The position numbers and the translations under genes were made by a program. A stretch of 64,000 nt of DNA from Dolichospermum sp. DET69. GTDB lineage: Bacteria; Cyanobacteriota; Cyanobacteriia; Cyanobacteriales; Nostocaceae. Below, in pieces: positions 1 to 9,458 of this stretch. Positions within the stretch are counted from its first letter, which is position 1. Each line of letters starts with the position of its first letter. The notes beneath the pieces were generated by a model that did not search any database, was not told where the DNA came from, and worked only from the letters and a program-made list of their open reading frames with translations. The stretch covers positions 124,001 to 188,000 of the forward strand of contig CP070234.1 in assembly GCA_017355425.1 (NCBI GenBank), read 5' to 3'.

Positions 1-1
1 T

Positions 2-121
2 GAGTCTGCTATCATTGCTGAAGCACAATTGCAAGCCCAACAGATTTCTCAATGCGTAGCATCTGACCCTATCCACAAAAAAATGGTGCTGATGGAGGCG
101 ATGGCAAGGGGTCAATTGTAG
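2..121 (+). CDS. 3' end of an unidentified gene (partial)
   Basis: An open frame enters from the left edge and codes for 39 residues before a TAG stop. The tail is hydrophilic, rich in Ala/Gln and ends in MARGQL. I do not recognise the family. It lies 50 bp before the flippase remnant on the same strand, so both may be leftovers of a polysaccharide export/biosynthesis locus. That link is inference only. Confidence 0.3.
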   Translation, partial: ESAIIAEAQLQAQQISQCVASDPIHKKMVLMEAMARGQL

Positions 122-172
122 GAATGGTCTTGAGTTATCTAGTAAGCTAAGTTGCCAACTAACAATTAAAAA

Positions 173-658
173 TACGAAGCAGGTGATAAGGCAGAATTAC
201 AGCAGGTTGTCTTTCGGATCGCTCGTTGGATCTTTGTACCTTCCCTAGTCATGGCGATCGCCCTCATCGTCTTCGCCCAACCCGTGATGAGCCTGTTCGG
301 TGCAGAGTTTGCTGTGGCTCATTGGCAACTGCGTATTCTTGTTTTTGGGCAACTGATCAATGCCTGCTATGGACCTGTGTGGTACTTAATGAGGATGACA
401 GGTCATCAACGGAAATCCCTAGTGGTCTTCGGCTCTAGTGCGTGTCTAAATGCTGTCTTGAATGCGATCGCCATTCCCCGCTACGGGGCAACAGCTGCTG
501 CTGTCACCACCGCATTAACCATGATTTTGTGGAATATCTGGTTAGGGCATTTGGTCATTAAACATATTGCCATCTACCCTTCTATTTTTCATAACGTACT
601 GGGGAAAATGCTGGGTAAAAAGTATGCCGATACCATCCCTCCAACTGACTTGTCATGA
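173..658 (+). pseudogene. Polysaccharide flippase (MATE/Wzx-like), C-terminal remnant
   Basis: The open frame runs from just after a stop at 167-169, although the first ATG is at 251. The upstream codons (ELQQVVFRIARWIFVPS) continue the same protein, so this is the tail of a longer gene and not a short gene starting at 251. It has several hydrophobic segments, including IALIVFAQPVMSLFG and the AAAVTTALTMILWNIWLG region. Both resemble the last third of oligosaccharide flippases, which have about 12-14 helices and 400-500 residues. It lacks most of the transport domain and should be inactive. It would have moved lipid-linked sugars across the inner membrane. Confidence 0.55.
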
Positions 659-991
659 TAGTCATGGTGCGACTTTCCCTTCGGTACTGATAAACTGGGA
701 TTGAATCCCTTTCAGAGTCATCATGATAGATTTGGGAAGTCTAAATGTGGTCGAGAAGAAAGTGCTTTTCCCATGTTGAGAATAGTCACATTAACATCAG
801 CATCAAAACGCCTAATTCTAGATTTTATCTATGGTTTCAGCCAAGGTAAAGGAACTGAGTCTAAATTACACGCCGTCATGAGATAATATGATTATTTTCT
901 GTATAGCCCAGTTAATTATACTTGATTGTAGGCTATTTTTATCCTCTTCTAATGAAGAATCCAGACTAATCCTTATGTACGGGAATATGTT
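659..991. other. Gene-poor stretch with a possible IS4-like scrap
   Basis: No convincing gene was seen. The 61-codon frame at 701-886 contains SAFPMLRIVTLTSASKRLI, which faintly resembles the segment after the first catalytic Asp in IS4-type transposases. This is too short to call. The 3' part before 992 is AT-rich and could hold the promoter of the sulfotransferase-like gene. Confidence 0.2.
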
Positions 992-1777
992 ATGCAAGAA
1001 AAACGAATCGCAATGTGGTCTGTGCCACGAAGTTTGGGTACAGTGCTGCTACAAGCCTGGTCGAGTCGGCCAGATACCGTAGTCTTTGATGAACTTCTCT
1101 CCTTTCCCTATCTCTTTATCAAAGGGAAAGATATGGGCTTTACTTGGACAGACCTTGATTCTAGCCAAATGCCCCACGCAGATTGGCGATCCGTCATCGA
1201 TCTGTTAAAGGCTCCCCTGCCTGAAGGGAATTTGCGATCCGTCATCGATCTGTTAAAGGCTCCCCTGCCTGAAGGGAAATCAATTTGCTATCAGAAGCAT
1301 CAAGCGTATCATTTAATCGAAGAGACCATGGGGCTTGAGTGGATATTGCCCTTCAGCAACTGCTTTCTGATTCGCCAACCCAAAGAAATGCTCTTATCTT
1401 TTCATAAGATTGTGCCACATTTTACCTTTGAAGAAACAGGCTGGATCGAATTAAAACGGCTGTTTGACTATGTACATCAAACGAGCGGAGTAATCCCGCC
1501 TGTCATAGATGCACACGACTTGCTGAACGATCCGCGGAGAATGCTCTCCAAGCTTTGTCAGGTTGTAGGGGTTGAGTTTACCGAGACAATGCTCAGTTGG
1601 CCCCCTATGTCGGTCGAGTTGAACGAAAAACTAGCGCCTTGGTACAGCACCGTAGCAAGTTCTACGCATTTTCACTCGTATCAGCATAAAAATAAGTCGT
1701 TGCCGCTATATCTTGTCGATATTTGTAAACGCTGCGATGAAATATATCAGGAATTATATCAATTTCGACTTTATTAG
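992..1777 (+). CDS. Sulfotransferase-like protein
   Basis: The 261-residue protein begins RIAMWSVPRSLGTVLLQAW, a variant of the 5'-phosphosulfate-binding loop of PAPS-dependent sulfotransferases (WS.PRs.gT). Later segments NCFLIRQPKEMLLSFHK and PVIDAHDLLNDPRRMLSKLC match the 3'-phosphate-binding (R...S) and C-terminal conserved parts of the family. The expected activity is transfer of sulfate from PAPS to an acceptor that cannot be told from sequence. Residues 66-95 contain an in-frame 16-residue duplication that does not break the frame but may disturb folding. A PAPS-forming kinase gene (2381-2920) follows on the same strand 600 bp downstream, with a transposase remnant between. Start ATG at 992. 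Confidence 0.6.
   Translation: MQEKRIAMWSVPRSLGTVLLQAWSSRPDTVVFDELLSFPYLFIKGKDMGFTWTDLDSSQMPHADWRSVIDLLKAPLPEGNLRSVIDLLKAPLPEGKSICYQKHQAYHLIEETMGLEWILPFSNCFLIRQPKEMLLSFHKIVPHFTFEETGWIELKRLFDYVHQTSGVIPPVIDAHDLLNDPRRMLSKLCQVVGVEFTETMLSWPPMSVELNEKLAPWYSTVASSTHFHSYQHKNKSLPLYLVDICKRCDEIYQELYQFRLY
1186..1278 (+). repeat. 48-bp tandem duplication inside the sulfotransferase-like gene
   Basis: Two 45-bp identical copies start at 1186 and 1234 (period 48 bp, 16 codons). The encoded segment beginning RSVIDLLKAPLPEG occurs twice in a row. The near-perfect identity points to a recent slippage or unequal-recombination event. Confidence 0.9.
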
Positions 1778-1889
1778 AGAGTATTGGTAATGAAAATTCT
1801 ATATATCTTTAGAGCGATGGTTTTTATTGGGTTTATTGGGCGTACTACTGATCAAATACCGACTTGCCAGCCTCTGATATCCTTTACCT

Positions 1890-2283
1890 TTTGGTTACAG
1901 CAGCAGCCTGATTTCGCTACTTTTTTGTTCGGCACTTGTGATTCTTTCATGTCTTAAAGGTAATGCCCAACTACCTGAATTTTCTGGTGTCCAGGCAATT
2001 GTGCTATATCCTTGACCAATGGTAATCGGTTTATTTTCCGCTATGGATGTGCCACTATTGCAATCTTGTCTTGTAATGTTTCATAGATGCTTAGTCACTT
2101 GTGTCTAAATACTGGCGATAAAGACAACTCTGCTAGACAATAAACATTTCTAGTTGGCAATATCGCATCTATCAATTCAAAGGCAGCGTCTTTAGCTCTA
2201 CCTTTGAATTGATAGGCGGCTTGACGGAATTCTTCTAATCTGGCACGTTTCATATTGGCGGGTGAGAGTTGGTAGTACTTCTC
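1890..2283 (-). pseudogene. Decayed transposase gene
   Basis: On the minus strand, 2283-2095 reads EKYYQLSPANMKRARLEEF and then RQAAYQFKGRAKDAAFELID. Next come TRNVYCLAELSLSPVFRHK and a stop. A second frame (about 2045-1899) continues with GYSTIAWTPENSGSWALPLR. Both pieces resemble one cyanobacterial DDE transposase family in the correct order. At least one frameshift and missing ends make it non-functional. The plus-strand ATG frame at 1790-1957 lies across this remnant and is a shadow. Confidence 0.6.
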
Positions 2284-2380
2284 TCAGCCTTCACCAAAAG
2301 GCGGACTGTATTCAATCAGACCACCTTTTTTTCTTGAACATGACCGATTTAGTCTCAACTCCAGTATACAAGGGAAAACT

Positions 2381-2920
2381 ATGAAAAAAAAACGAGGTTT
2401 TATACTGTGGCTGACAGGACTCAGCGGTGCAGGCAAAAGTACACTTTCTAAGGGAATAGAGAGTTTACTCAAGGAACGCGGAATTTTAGTAGAAGTTCTG
2501 GATGGAGATATAGTCAGAACAAACCTTTCTAAAGGTCTGAGCTTTAGCAAAGAAGACCGCGATATTAATGTTTATCGTGTTGGTTTTGTTGCAAATCTAC
2601 TGAGCCGAAATGAAGTAGGAGTAATTGTTTCTTTAATTAGTCCCTATCGAGATGTGAGAAATAAACTTCGTAATATAACAACAAATTTTATAGAAGTATA
2701 TGTCAATGCTTCCTTAGAGGTTTGTGAAGCACGAGATGTAAAAGGTCTTTATCTAAAAGCCAGAACTGGAGAAATTAAAGGCTTTACTGGCATTGATGAT
2801 CCTTATGAAGAACCACTTTATCCTGATATTGTTTGTTATACATCAGTCGAAACTATCGAAGAAAGTATAGCTAAGGTAATTGGTTTTCTCACAGAACAAA
2901 ATTACCTTACAGATGATTAA
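2381..2920 (+). CDS. cysC: Adenylylsulfate (APS) kinase
   Basis: The 179-residue protein has the P-loop GLSGAGKST at about residues 14-22. It continues with LDGDIVRTNLSKGLSFSKED, the APS-binding part typical of CysC, and the later SLISPYRDVRN and GIDDPYEEP motifs. The length fits stand-alone APS kinases. It phosphorylates APS with ATP to PAPS in the cytoplasm, the donor for sulfotransferases or for reductive assimilation. Placement next to a sulfotransferase-like gene suggests a role in sulfating a metabolite or polysaccharide. Start ATG at 2381 sits in an A-rich stretch with GGGAAAAC upstream. Confidence 0.9.
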   Translation: MKKKRGFILWLTGLSGAGKSTLSKGIESLLKERGILVEVLDGDIVRTNLSKGLSFSKEDRDINVYRVGFVANLLSRNEVGVIVSLISPYRDVRNKLRNITTNFIEVYVNASLEVCEARDVKGLYLKARTGEIKGFTGIDDPYEEPLYPDIVCYTSVETIEESIAKVIGFLTEQNYLTDD

Positions 2921-3189
2921 TTCATAATTGGAGAGCGAAAAATTTTGGGGGAGATAGGGCATAGGTTCAGCAATTCTCATTTTGAAAAAAATAAGATAAA
3001 ATTCTCTTAATTTAAGTGGAGAAACTGTATTAAATTATCATTTTTTGATAGATAATTATCATCCGACGCTGGAGATAGACAGGTTTTTAAAAATCTTTAA
3101 AAATCTAGACATGAAGAGAAGAAGGATTTTACTAGTACACTGCGGCGTAAGTGAATGAACCATTATATTGCTTCATTCACAGCTACACT

Positions 3190-3365
3190 CAGGAACAAGT
3201 ATTTTTCAATACTTATTATGGAGGATATTGCTATGCACCACTTTATATTTTCTGTGGAAAACATTTATTAGCAGCTAAACTTAGGGCTTCCAATGTAGAT
3301 CCAGCAGAGGGAGCATTATCAGAATTACAGAGAGTTATTAAACAAATACGTACAAGGAGGGTAGA
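3190..3365 (+). pseudogene. IS1380-like transposase remnant
   Basis: The translation holds FFNTYYGGYCYAPLYIFCGK and HLLAAKLRASNVDPAEGALS, which match the central part of IS1380-type transposases (YAPLYVFCGD..L.A.LR.SN.D). The frame ends after QRVIKQIRTRR and runs straight into the unrelated IS66-like piece. Both ends are missing. Confidence 0.5.
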
Positions 3366-3784
3366 ATGTAGAAATTTTAGTGCACGGACATTTACCCTAC
3401 GAAAAACAACAAGAATTGTTGTGGGAACTAGGTCAAATAGAAATTGGGGTGGGAACATTAGTAGCCACAAATGAACGAATAGATAGTGCAGTAGCGCAAA
3501 GTATTGACAGCCTCAAAGAGTGGATTAAACTTACCCAGCCCAATATCCATGCGGATGAAACACTTTGGGTAGTCAAAGGTGTAAAAGAATGAACATTACG
3601 TTTAGCCGTGACAAAACGAAAAGTCAGTGGCAGTATATTGACGGTTATACAAACTTGTCGTCGTCAAGGACGTTCTGTGATTGAGTTTTTTGACCAAGCT
3701 ATCAAAGCTATGGTTAATCCTAACCCTGTTTTGTCAGATTGGAAAAATTCAATACCTGAAAGGTTCACGGGGCTTTGGTTTTAA
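3366..3784 (+). pseudogene. IS66-like transposase remnant
   Basis: The frame at 3368-3592 reads through LGQIEIGVGTLVATNERIDS and TQPNIHADETLWVVKGVKE, the first catalytic-Asp region (H.DET) of IS66-type transposases. After a stop, the frame at 3593-3784 gives LRLAVTKRKVSG and VIQTCRRQGRSVIEFF, the C-terminal end of the same family. About 200 internal codons are missing, so this is a deletion derivative. Confidence 0.55.
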
Positions 3785-4100
3785 CATTTTATGCAGCAAT
3801 TTTATTTTTTAATACATAAAAAAGTGCCAACCCTTGATCAAATAAGAGTTACAAAAGATGGATTCGATTATTGTTTTCCGAGAGTGACAAAACAGGGCTA
3901 ATGTGCAGACCCCGGATTTAATCTCTCAAATTTAGACCTGAATCCTTACAATTTAAACTTTATCCATATTCTTGTCAACAACTGTGGAATCAGATTTGCC
4001 ACCTATTTTATTGAAGATATTACTAGTTAGAACTGCTTGTAAATAATGCTACTAATGTCAAACTCAAATTTCTAGAAAATAATACAAAGGTACTAACGAG
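3785..4100. other. Intergenic, no gene seen
   Basis: AT-rich sequence between transposase remnants and the recombinase gene. No recognisable coding or RNA feature was found. A promoter for the recombinase gene probably lies here but no clear box pair can be assigned. Confidence 0.3.
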
Positions 4101-4967
4101 ATGCACGCTTTGACTGTTGCCCAACCAAATGAGATTAACCAATATGCAAATAAATCTATTGATGTATTACTTGATATGTGGCTACATGGTAAGAGTCAAG
4201 CTACTCAGGACAGTTACAAGCGCGTTGCTAATAAGTTTTTAACTTTTGTAAACAAACCACTTGTTAATGTTGGTTTAGATGATTTACAGCAGTGGGTAGA
4301 TTCTTTAAGTTCTAATGACAACACTAAAAAGACTTATAGCAATATTATTAAGAGTCTAATTAGCTTTGTATATGAGTTAGGGTTGATTAAGTATAATGTT
4401 GGGAAACCCCTAAAAACTCCTAAACCTAAAGACGCTTTAACAGAACGGATTTTAACGGAACAGGAAATTACTATCCTGATTCACAGTGAGAACAATAACA
4501 GGAATAAACTGATCTTAAAGATGTTGTACTACTGCGGGTTACGTGCTACTGAGTTAAGCGGTTTAACTTGGGGTGATTTATCAGAGCGTGGTGATGGTCA
4601 CGGTCAAGCCACTATATATGGTAAGGGTAGTAAAACCCGTGTGGTGATTATTCCCAGTAACTTGTATAAGGAATTGGAACAGTTAAGGGGTGATGCTGGT
4701 AAAGCCGAGCCGGTGTTCCGTAGTAGACAAGGTAAGGGTTTTTTAACCAGGGCGATGATTTGGGAGATAGTCAAAAAAGCTGCTAAGAGGATTGGACTTG
4801 ATAACCCTAGTCCCCACTGGTTACGTCATGGACACGCTTCACACTCATTAGATAGGGGCGCACCTATTCATCTGGTTAGTCAAAGTTTGGGTCATGCTAG
4901 TGTTGCCACGACTTCACGGTATTTACACGCTAAACCGAGTGATTGTAGTAGTTTGTATTTGGGGTAG
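4101..4967 (+). CDS. Tyrosine recombinase (XerC/D-like integrase)
   Basis: The 288-residue protein has an N-terminal SAM-like core-binding part (residues 15-95) and a C-terminal catalytic domain. Visible catalytic residues are R148 (YYCGLRATEL), K near 178 (GKGSKTR), H239-x-x-R242 (HWLRHGHASH), H265 (LGHASVATTSRY) and the nucleophile Y274. It should cut and rejoin DNA at specific sites through a 3'-phosphotyrosine, for plasmid dimer resolution or integration. It stands alone between transposase remnants and a hypothetical gene. Start ATG 4101 follows an AAGG-like sequence (CAAAGGTACTAACGAG). Confidence 0.85.
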   Translation: MHALTVAQPNEINQYANKSIDVLLDMWLHGKSQATQDSYKRVANKFLTFVNKPLVNVGLDDLQQWVDSLSSNDNTKKTYSNIIKSLISFVYELGLIKYNVGKPLKTPKPKDALTERILTEQEITILIHSENNNRNKLILKMLYYCGLRATELSGLTWGDLSERGDGHGQATIYGKGSKTRVVIIPSNLYKELEQLRGDAGKAEPVFRSRQGKGFLTRAMIWEIVKKAAKRIGLDNPSPHWLRHGHASHSLDRGAPIHLVSQSLGHASVATTSRYLHAKPSDCSSLYLG

Positions 4968-5124
4968 TTTTGCCCTGCATTTACCCTGGTTTTTCCTATC
5001 TGCTGTCTCTACTTTGTCTTTGCTTTGTCGGGGCGATCACCATCCTACTTTTAAGAAAAAGCAGGTGGCTTGACTTAAATTTGACTTAATGAGACGATAT
5101 TTTTTATGTATTAATTTAATATTT

Positions 5125-5493
5125 ATGTCTGAAAAAACACGACAAGAACTAGAAAATTTATCAAACAAAGAATTGAAAGAGATTCTATCCCCTTTAATTT
5201 TTTTGATAAAACAACTACCTGAAGAGGTAGAAATATGCAAAAGCATGGATATGGATGTAGATAGTAAAAAAAAGGAATTATATGATAATTTCATAGAAAA
5301 AATCGTATTGGATTTAACAAAAGCAATAACGAATTATTTAACAGTAAAAAACCATATACGATCAACGCAGAAACATTACATAATCAAGGCTTACCAGGGT
5401 GCTTGTGATATAGATAATTTTTCTAACAAAATGACTGTTTTATTAGAGGATTTAATGAACAGGACAAAATTAGAAAAATTATTTATAGGGTAA
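5125..5493 (+). CDS. Hypothetical protein, helical
   Basis: A Lys/Glu-rich, mostly helical protein of about 122 residues starting MSEKTRQELENLSNKELKE. An in-frame ATG at 5089 would add 12 hydrophobic residues. I prefer 5125 because that extension is AT-rich and reads like leader DNA. No family is recognised. It has no transmembrane segment, lies between the recombinase and the MITE upstream of the GHKL ATPase, and is on the same strand as both. Confidence 0.45.
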   Translation: MSEKTRQELENLSNKELKEILSPLIFLIKQLPEEVEICKSMDMDVDSKKKELYDNFIEKIVLDLTKAITNYLTVKNHIRSTQKHYIIKAYQGACDIDNFSNKMTVLLEDLMNRTKLEKLFIG

Positions 5494-5526
5494 GAGTATT
5501 CATACCCAATCAAGGGGTTTGTTTTT

Positions 5527-5704
5527 GGCTAGACTGTGCTTAAACGGGAAATTTGTACGTTAAGAAAACCTCAAAAAGTTGAAACCATTAACTACCAATA
5601 GTTTCAGAAAGTGTCATCCAAAAGAAATTTTTTGTATTTAAGTCCAATGGGCGATTGCTCTGATTTCTTAGCGTACAAAACTCCCAGTTTTGCACAGTCT
5701 AGCC
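5527..5704. mobile_element. MITE copy 1 (GGCTAGACTGTGC ends)
   Basis: A 178-bp segment begins GGCTAGACTGTGC and ends in the inverse GCACAGTCTAGCC. The terminal inverted repeats continue imperfectly for about 38 bp. The interior matches, in inverted orientation, the interior of 40468-40702 (for example AACTACCAATAGTTTCA). No transposase is encoded; the small frame at 5611-5796 is spurious. It lies about 100 bp before the GHKL ATPase gene and may affect its expression. Confidence 0.75.
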
Positions 5705-5801
5705 ATATACTAAAAAAGTATACGGACAAGCTTTACCAAGCATATTTTCCGTTTTTATACGGATATCGGCTCAATAACATTAATAATAAAAATTGAAAAT
5801 C

Positions 5802-8800
5802 ATGTCTGTTTTTAACAAGTCTGCTATTGAAACTTTGAACCGCCTTGCGGCACAAAAAATTCTCGAAAAAATGCGGATTTCAAGAATGTCGTCAACTGAA
5901 AATACTAAAAGACGCTGGATTTGGGAACTTTTACAGAATGCAAATGATAAAGCAGCAATTGATTTTCCTAAAGAGCAAGTTTCAATATTTATAGAACTTA
6001 CTACAAAATATATAAACTTTAGTCATAACTATAGTTATTTTACATCTACAAACGTAGAAGGGCTGATTCGTCAAATCAGTTCTGAGGACAAAGATTGGGG
6101 ACAAGTTGATAGAACACAAATTCCTAAAACAATAGGCAGATTTGGAACAGGATTTTTGACAACTCATTTACTTTCTGAACAAGTCAATGTAAGTGGAGTT
6201 TTAAGAAGCGAAGCAAATAATGAAACAGGGAATAAAAATTGTTATTTTCAAAAAATTACTTTTCCTATCGATAGAAGTGGAAGAGAACTATCCAATCTAA
6301 TTAAGAGTATAAATGATTCATTCCAGTATATAGAAGATAAATTGTCTTTTTTACCCAAGGCTCGAAAACAAGATTTCAGTGCTTTTAATACCAGTTTTCA
6401 ATACGAGCTTGATGAAGAAGGTAAAAGCATTGCTGAAATTGGGCTGGATGATTTAGAAAATTCACTGCCTTATACATTAATTTTTGTAGATAAGATTGAA
6501 AGTGTAAAAATAGTAAGAAATAATAATGAAATTTTTTATAAAAAGCAAGAAGGTTACAATTTGAATAGTGATATCAGAATTGTTGAATTTGATAAATCTA
6601 TAAATGGACAAGTTGAAAAATTAAATTTTGCTGTTTTATCAAATGATTTAACAAGTCTAGCTATTCAAATTACCATCAAAGATAATCAAACATTTATTAA
6701 TTCTTTTGCTCATAGTACACCAAAAATATTCCTTGGCTTTCCGTTAATTGGAACAGAAGATTTTAATTTCCCAGTTGTTATCAATAACCCATTTTTTGAA
6801 CCTACGGAACCAAGGGATGGCGTTTTTCTTACAGATAAAAGAGAAGAAAATATTATTAATAACAAAAAAATATTACAAGATTCTATTAATTTATATTTCA
6901 TACTTTTACAACACGCTGAAAGTAATAATTGGCAAAATTTATATCTACTTGCCAGTACGGATTTACCTAAAAATAAAGATTGGATTTCAACAGATTGGTA
7001 TAAAAATGAAGTTCAAAAAATCTTAAGAGAAGAGTTAATGCGCTCTATGATTGTCTATACTGACAATCCACTATATCCAAAGATTAAAGTTGAAGATGCC
7101 TTATTTCCTTATAATGCTTCAAAGTCAAAAATTTCAATAATTTGGGAATTTGCTAAAGCACTTTGGAGTAATCGTTTACCCAAAAGAGAACATATTGAAT
7201 TTTGGTATGAAATCATAGACGATACTTGGGAAAAAGATTTGCGTTACAATTTAAAAGAGCTTGTTGAAGATATAGCATCATTTGAAAATGTCAATCAGAT
7301 GGCTACTCGTATTAGTCAATCAGAAAATGATGCACTGAATTGGTTAAACCAAGTGATTGAATTTGTTTTCTCTGAAAAGCAAGAATTATTAGATAAATAC
7401 GCAATTATTCCGAACCAATATGGTGAATTTATAACGAAAGAAGAACTATGGGCAGATAATAATATTCCAGAAGAACTCAAAGATATTTTAAAAATATTGC
7501 AAGAAGATTGGCGTGCTAAATTAAAGCATAATCAGATTAAAACTTCTCATTTAACTATTACTAAAGGAATTAAAGATATTGTTTATTCTATAAATCAAAT
7601 AATCAAGGATCAGCAGAATAAAAATATAAAATTGGCTGTATTCGAGCTAATCGCTTGTTTTCCTAGTTACAATCATAAAGAAGGTTATGATTTTTGGAAA
7701 TTTTCAAAAGAATTTTATCAGGAAACACCCAGCCAAAAAATATTGATAAATTGGGAATCTAAAATTTGGGAAGAATGCCACAATTGGTTTATTAATAATA
7801 TTTGTCAAGATATTGAAGACAATGAAAAAGTTACGAACTTAACAGCATACTTAAAGCAAGATGCTTTGAAATGGTTACGTATTTTTGTTAATTTTATTAT
7901 TGAGCATGATTTTGAAAATTGTTTAAACAATTATGCAGTTTTACCAAATCAAAGAGGTGATTTTAAACATAAAAAAGAATTATTCATAGATGATAAAGTT
8001 GATGATACGCTTAAAGATATTTTAGAAGAATTAGGTTCCGATTGGCGAAGTAATTTACTAGCAATAGAAGTAGAACTTGATATTGAAGATAAAATTTTAA
8101 CTTCAAAAAAAGTTGCTAATGAAACCGTTGAAAGAGTACAAGAAATCTTGAAGAATGAAGGTATAGGGCAAAGACCAGAAAAAACAAGACAAATTTTTGC
8201 TAAAATTTTGTTATGGTTTCACGAAAATGAAAATTTGGCAAAGGAAATTTTTAGTGATTTATATGAAAAACGCTATCGTCTGAGAAGTGATGAAGAAATT
8301 ATTGAAGACATTAAATTTAGACAAGCTATTATAAATAACTCAAATGGCTATACAGAAGAAGAAATTTTACAGTTAATAAATACGCCCAAAGATGAGTTAC
8401 TCAAATTTCAGCAATGGAAAGAAAGGGAGGATACGGGTACTCAAGAGGAAGCTGAAAATTTAATTAATCATGATCCACAAGACTTGTTAACAGGTTTGGG
8501 TATTTATTCACCTGAAGAACTTGAGCGAGCTAAACGTATGTTGGTAGGGACGAAAATTGTTGAAGCATTACGTCACATTCCAAGTAACTCATTAGAAGCT
8601 TTCAACCATGTACGTATTATCATTGAACGTGCCAAGAAGAATGTAAAAACTTATTTAAATAACAAGGATGAATACAATTGCGAAAAATGGTACGAAGAAA
8701 CTTTTACTGTTATTGCAGGTATCAAAAAATACGGTATACCAATTAAAATTGTAGTTAGACCTTCAGATGGAGGACAAGTAATAATTTTTTATCAATCTGA

Positions 8801-8930
8801 GTTTGACGCTTTAGAAATTTCTGATACAGAACTCTGGATTGACAATAATAAAGTGCAAGAAATTTTGACTCTCGGAAAGGTTCTAAAAACTACAGGAATT
8901 GATCGAATACCTCTATACAGAATACTGTAA
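5802..8930 (+). CDS. GHKL/HSP90-like ATPase, large, possible defence protein
   Basis: The 1043-residue protein starts MSVFNKSAIETLNRL; a TTG at 5793 would add three residues. The N-terminal 200 residues look like a sacsin/HSP90-type nucleotide-binding domain. It has an N-box RWIWELLQNANDKA (residues ~38-51) and a lid/G-box GRFGTGFLTTHLLSE (~112-126), with SSEDK between. The usual HNG.PF motif reads HNYSYF here, so its Gly is missing. The middle is long, charged and Trp-rich with two similar segments (YAIIPNQYGEF and YAVLPNQRGDF), suggesting an internal duplication. The C-terminal ~170 residues form a compact domain (EKWYEETFTVIAGIKKYG, then IPIKIVVRPSDGGQVIIFYQ). Such ATPases occur in bacterial defence islands, but a defence role is inferred. 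The gene is AT-rich and stands alone, which suggests transfer. Confidence 0.65.
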   Translation: MSVFNKSAIETLNRLAAQKILEKMRISRMSSTENTKRRWIWELLQNANDKAAIDFPKEQVSIFIELTTKYINFSHNYSYFTSTNVEGLIRQISSEDKDWGQVDRTQIPKTIGRFGTGFLTTHLLSEQVNVSGVLRSEANNETGNKNCYFQKITFPIDRSGRELSNLIKSINDSFQYIEDKLSFLPKARKQDFSAFNTSFQYELDEEGKSIAEIGLDDLENSLPYTLIFVDKIESVKIVRNNNEIFYKKQEGYNLNSDIRIVEFDKSINGQVEKLNFAVLSNDLTSLAIQITIKDNQTFINSFAHSTPKIFLGFPLIGTEDFNFPVVINNPFFEPTEPRDGVFLTDKREENIINNKKILQDSINLYFILLQHAESNNWQNLYLLASTDLPKNKDWISTDWYKNEVQKILREELMRSMIVYTDNPLYPKIKVEDALFPYNASKSKISIIWEFAKALWSNRLPKREHIEFWYEIIDDTWEKDLRYNLKELVEDIASFENVNQMATRISQSENDALNWLNQVIEFVFSEKQELLDKYAIIPNQYGEFITKEELWADNNIPEELKDILKILQEDWRAKLKHNQIKTSHLTITKGIKDIVYSINQIIKDQQNKNIKLAVFELIACFPSYNHKEGYDFWKFSKEFYQETPSQKILINWESKIWEECHNWFINNICQDIEDNEKVTNLTAYLKQDALKWLRIFVNFIIEHDFENCLNNYAVLPNQRGDFKHKKELFIDDKVDDTLKDILEELGSDWRSNLLAIEVELDIEDKILTSKKVANETVERVQEILKNEGIGQRPEKTRQIFAKILLWFHENENLAKEIFSDLYEKRYRLRSDEEIIEDIKFRQAIINNSNGYTEEEILQLINTPKDELLKFQQWKEREDTGTQEEAENLINHDPQDLLTGLGIYSPEELERAKRMLVGTKIVEALRHIPSNSLEAFNHVRIIIERAKKNVKTYLNNKDEYNCEKWYEETFTVIAGIKKYGIPIKIVVRPSDGGQVIIFYQSEFDALEISDTELWIDNNKVQEILTLGKVLKTTGIDRIPLYRIL

Positions 8931-9458
8931 TTAAGTAGCGACTGTCTTGATTGTCAAGCGATAGCTTTGGCGTTGAAAATGGAATAGCAAAAACGAGGCT
9001 TGGCATTATTACCTTCAAATCTTTGTCAGTAAAGCTTTTTCCACCAACGTGTCTCAGAAATTATACTTTTTGAGACATACCAAAATCATGTCTCTTTTTA
9101 TGTCTCAATATGCAATTCTCTCAAAGTCTAAAGAATAATGAGACGTTATCTTAGAAAATCTGCCACTTCTCACTCATAAAAATCCTAATCCTCCTTTTCG
9201 AGGGTTTGTACAAAAACCCCCAGAATCAGCAGTCGGAGGATTTGAGTCTTTAAAAGTCAGCGTCGAAGACAGTGAACTGTACATTGGCTTTTGTAGCATA
9301 AATGTAGCTTTTTGGTAGTTTTTTTGATTCAAGTAATTTGAAATTCATTGAAATCATCAGTTTTAGCTCAAAAAAACTGCAATCAAGTGTTGTCAAACCA
9401 TAATAATTGGAACTATGCTATAAACCTTATCTAGAGGCAGTTTGGGATCATCGCAGTT
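8931..9458. other. Intergenic region between the ATPase and the 372-residue gene
   Basis: No coding frame of note. It contains AT-rich DNA, a G/A-rich patch (GTCGGAGGATTTGAG near 9235) and, close to the next gene, a candidate promoter at 9390-9419. Nothing else recognisable. Confidence 0.3.
9390..9419 (+). promoter_or_regulatory. Candidate sigma-70-type promoter
   Basis: TTGTCA at 9390-9395 and TATGCT at 9414-9419 are separated by 18 bp and lie 39 bp before the ATG at 9459. The boxes fit a group-1 sigma consensus but were read by eye only. Confidence 0.35.

Noticed and set aside
5611-5796. 61-codon frame before the GHKL ATPase gene
   Set aside because: It lies within MITE copy 1 and repeats the MITE sequence; no coding signal.
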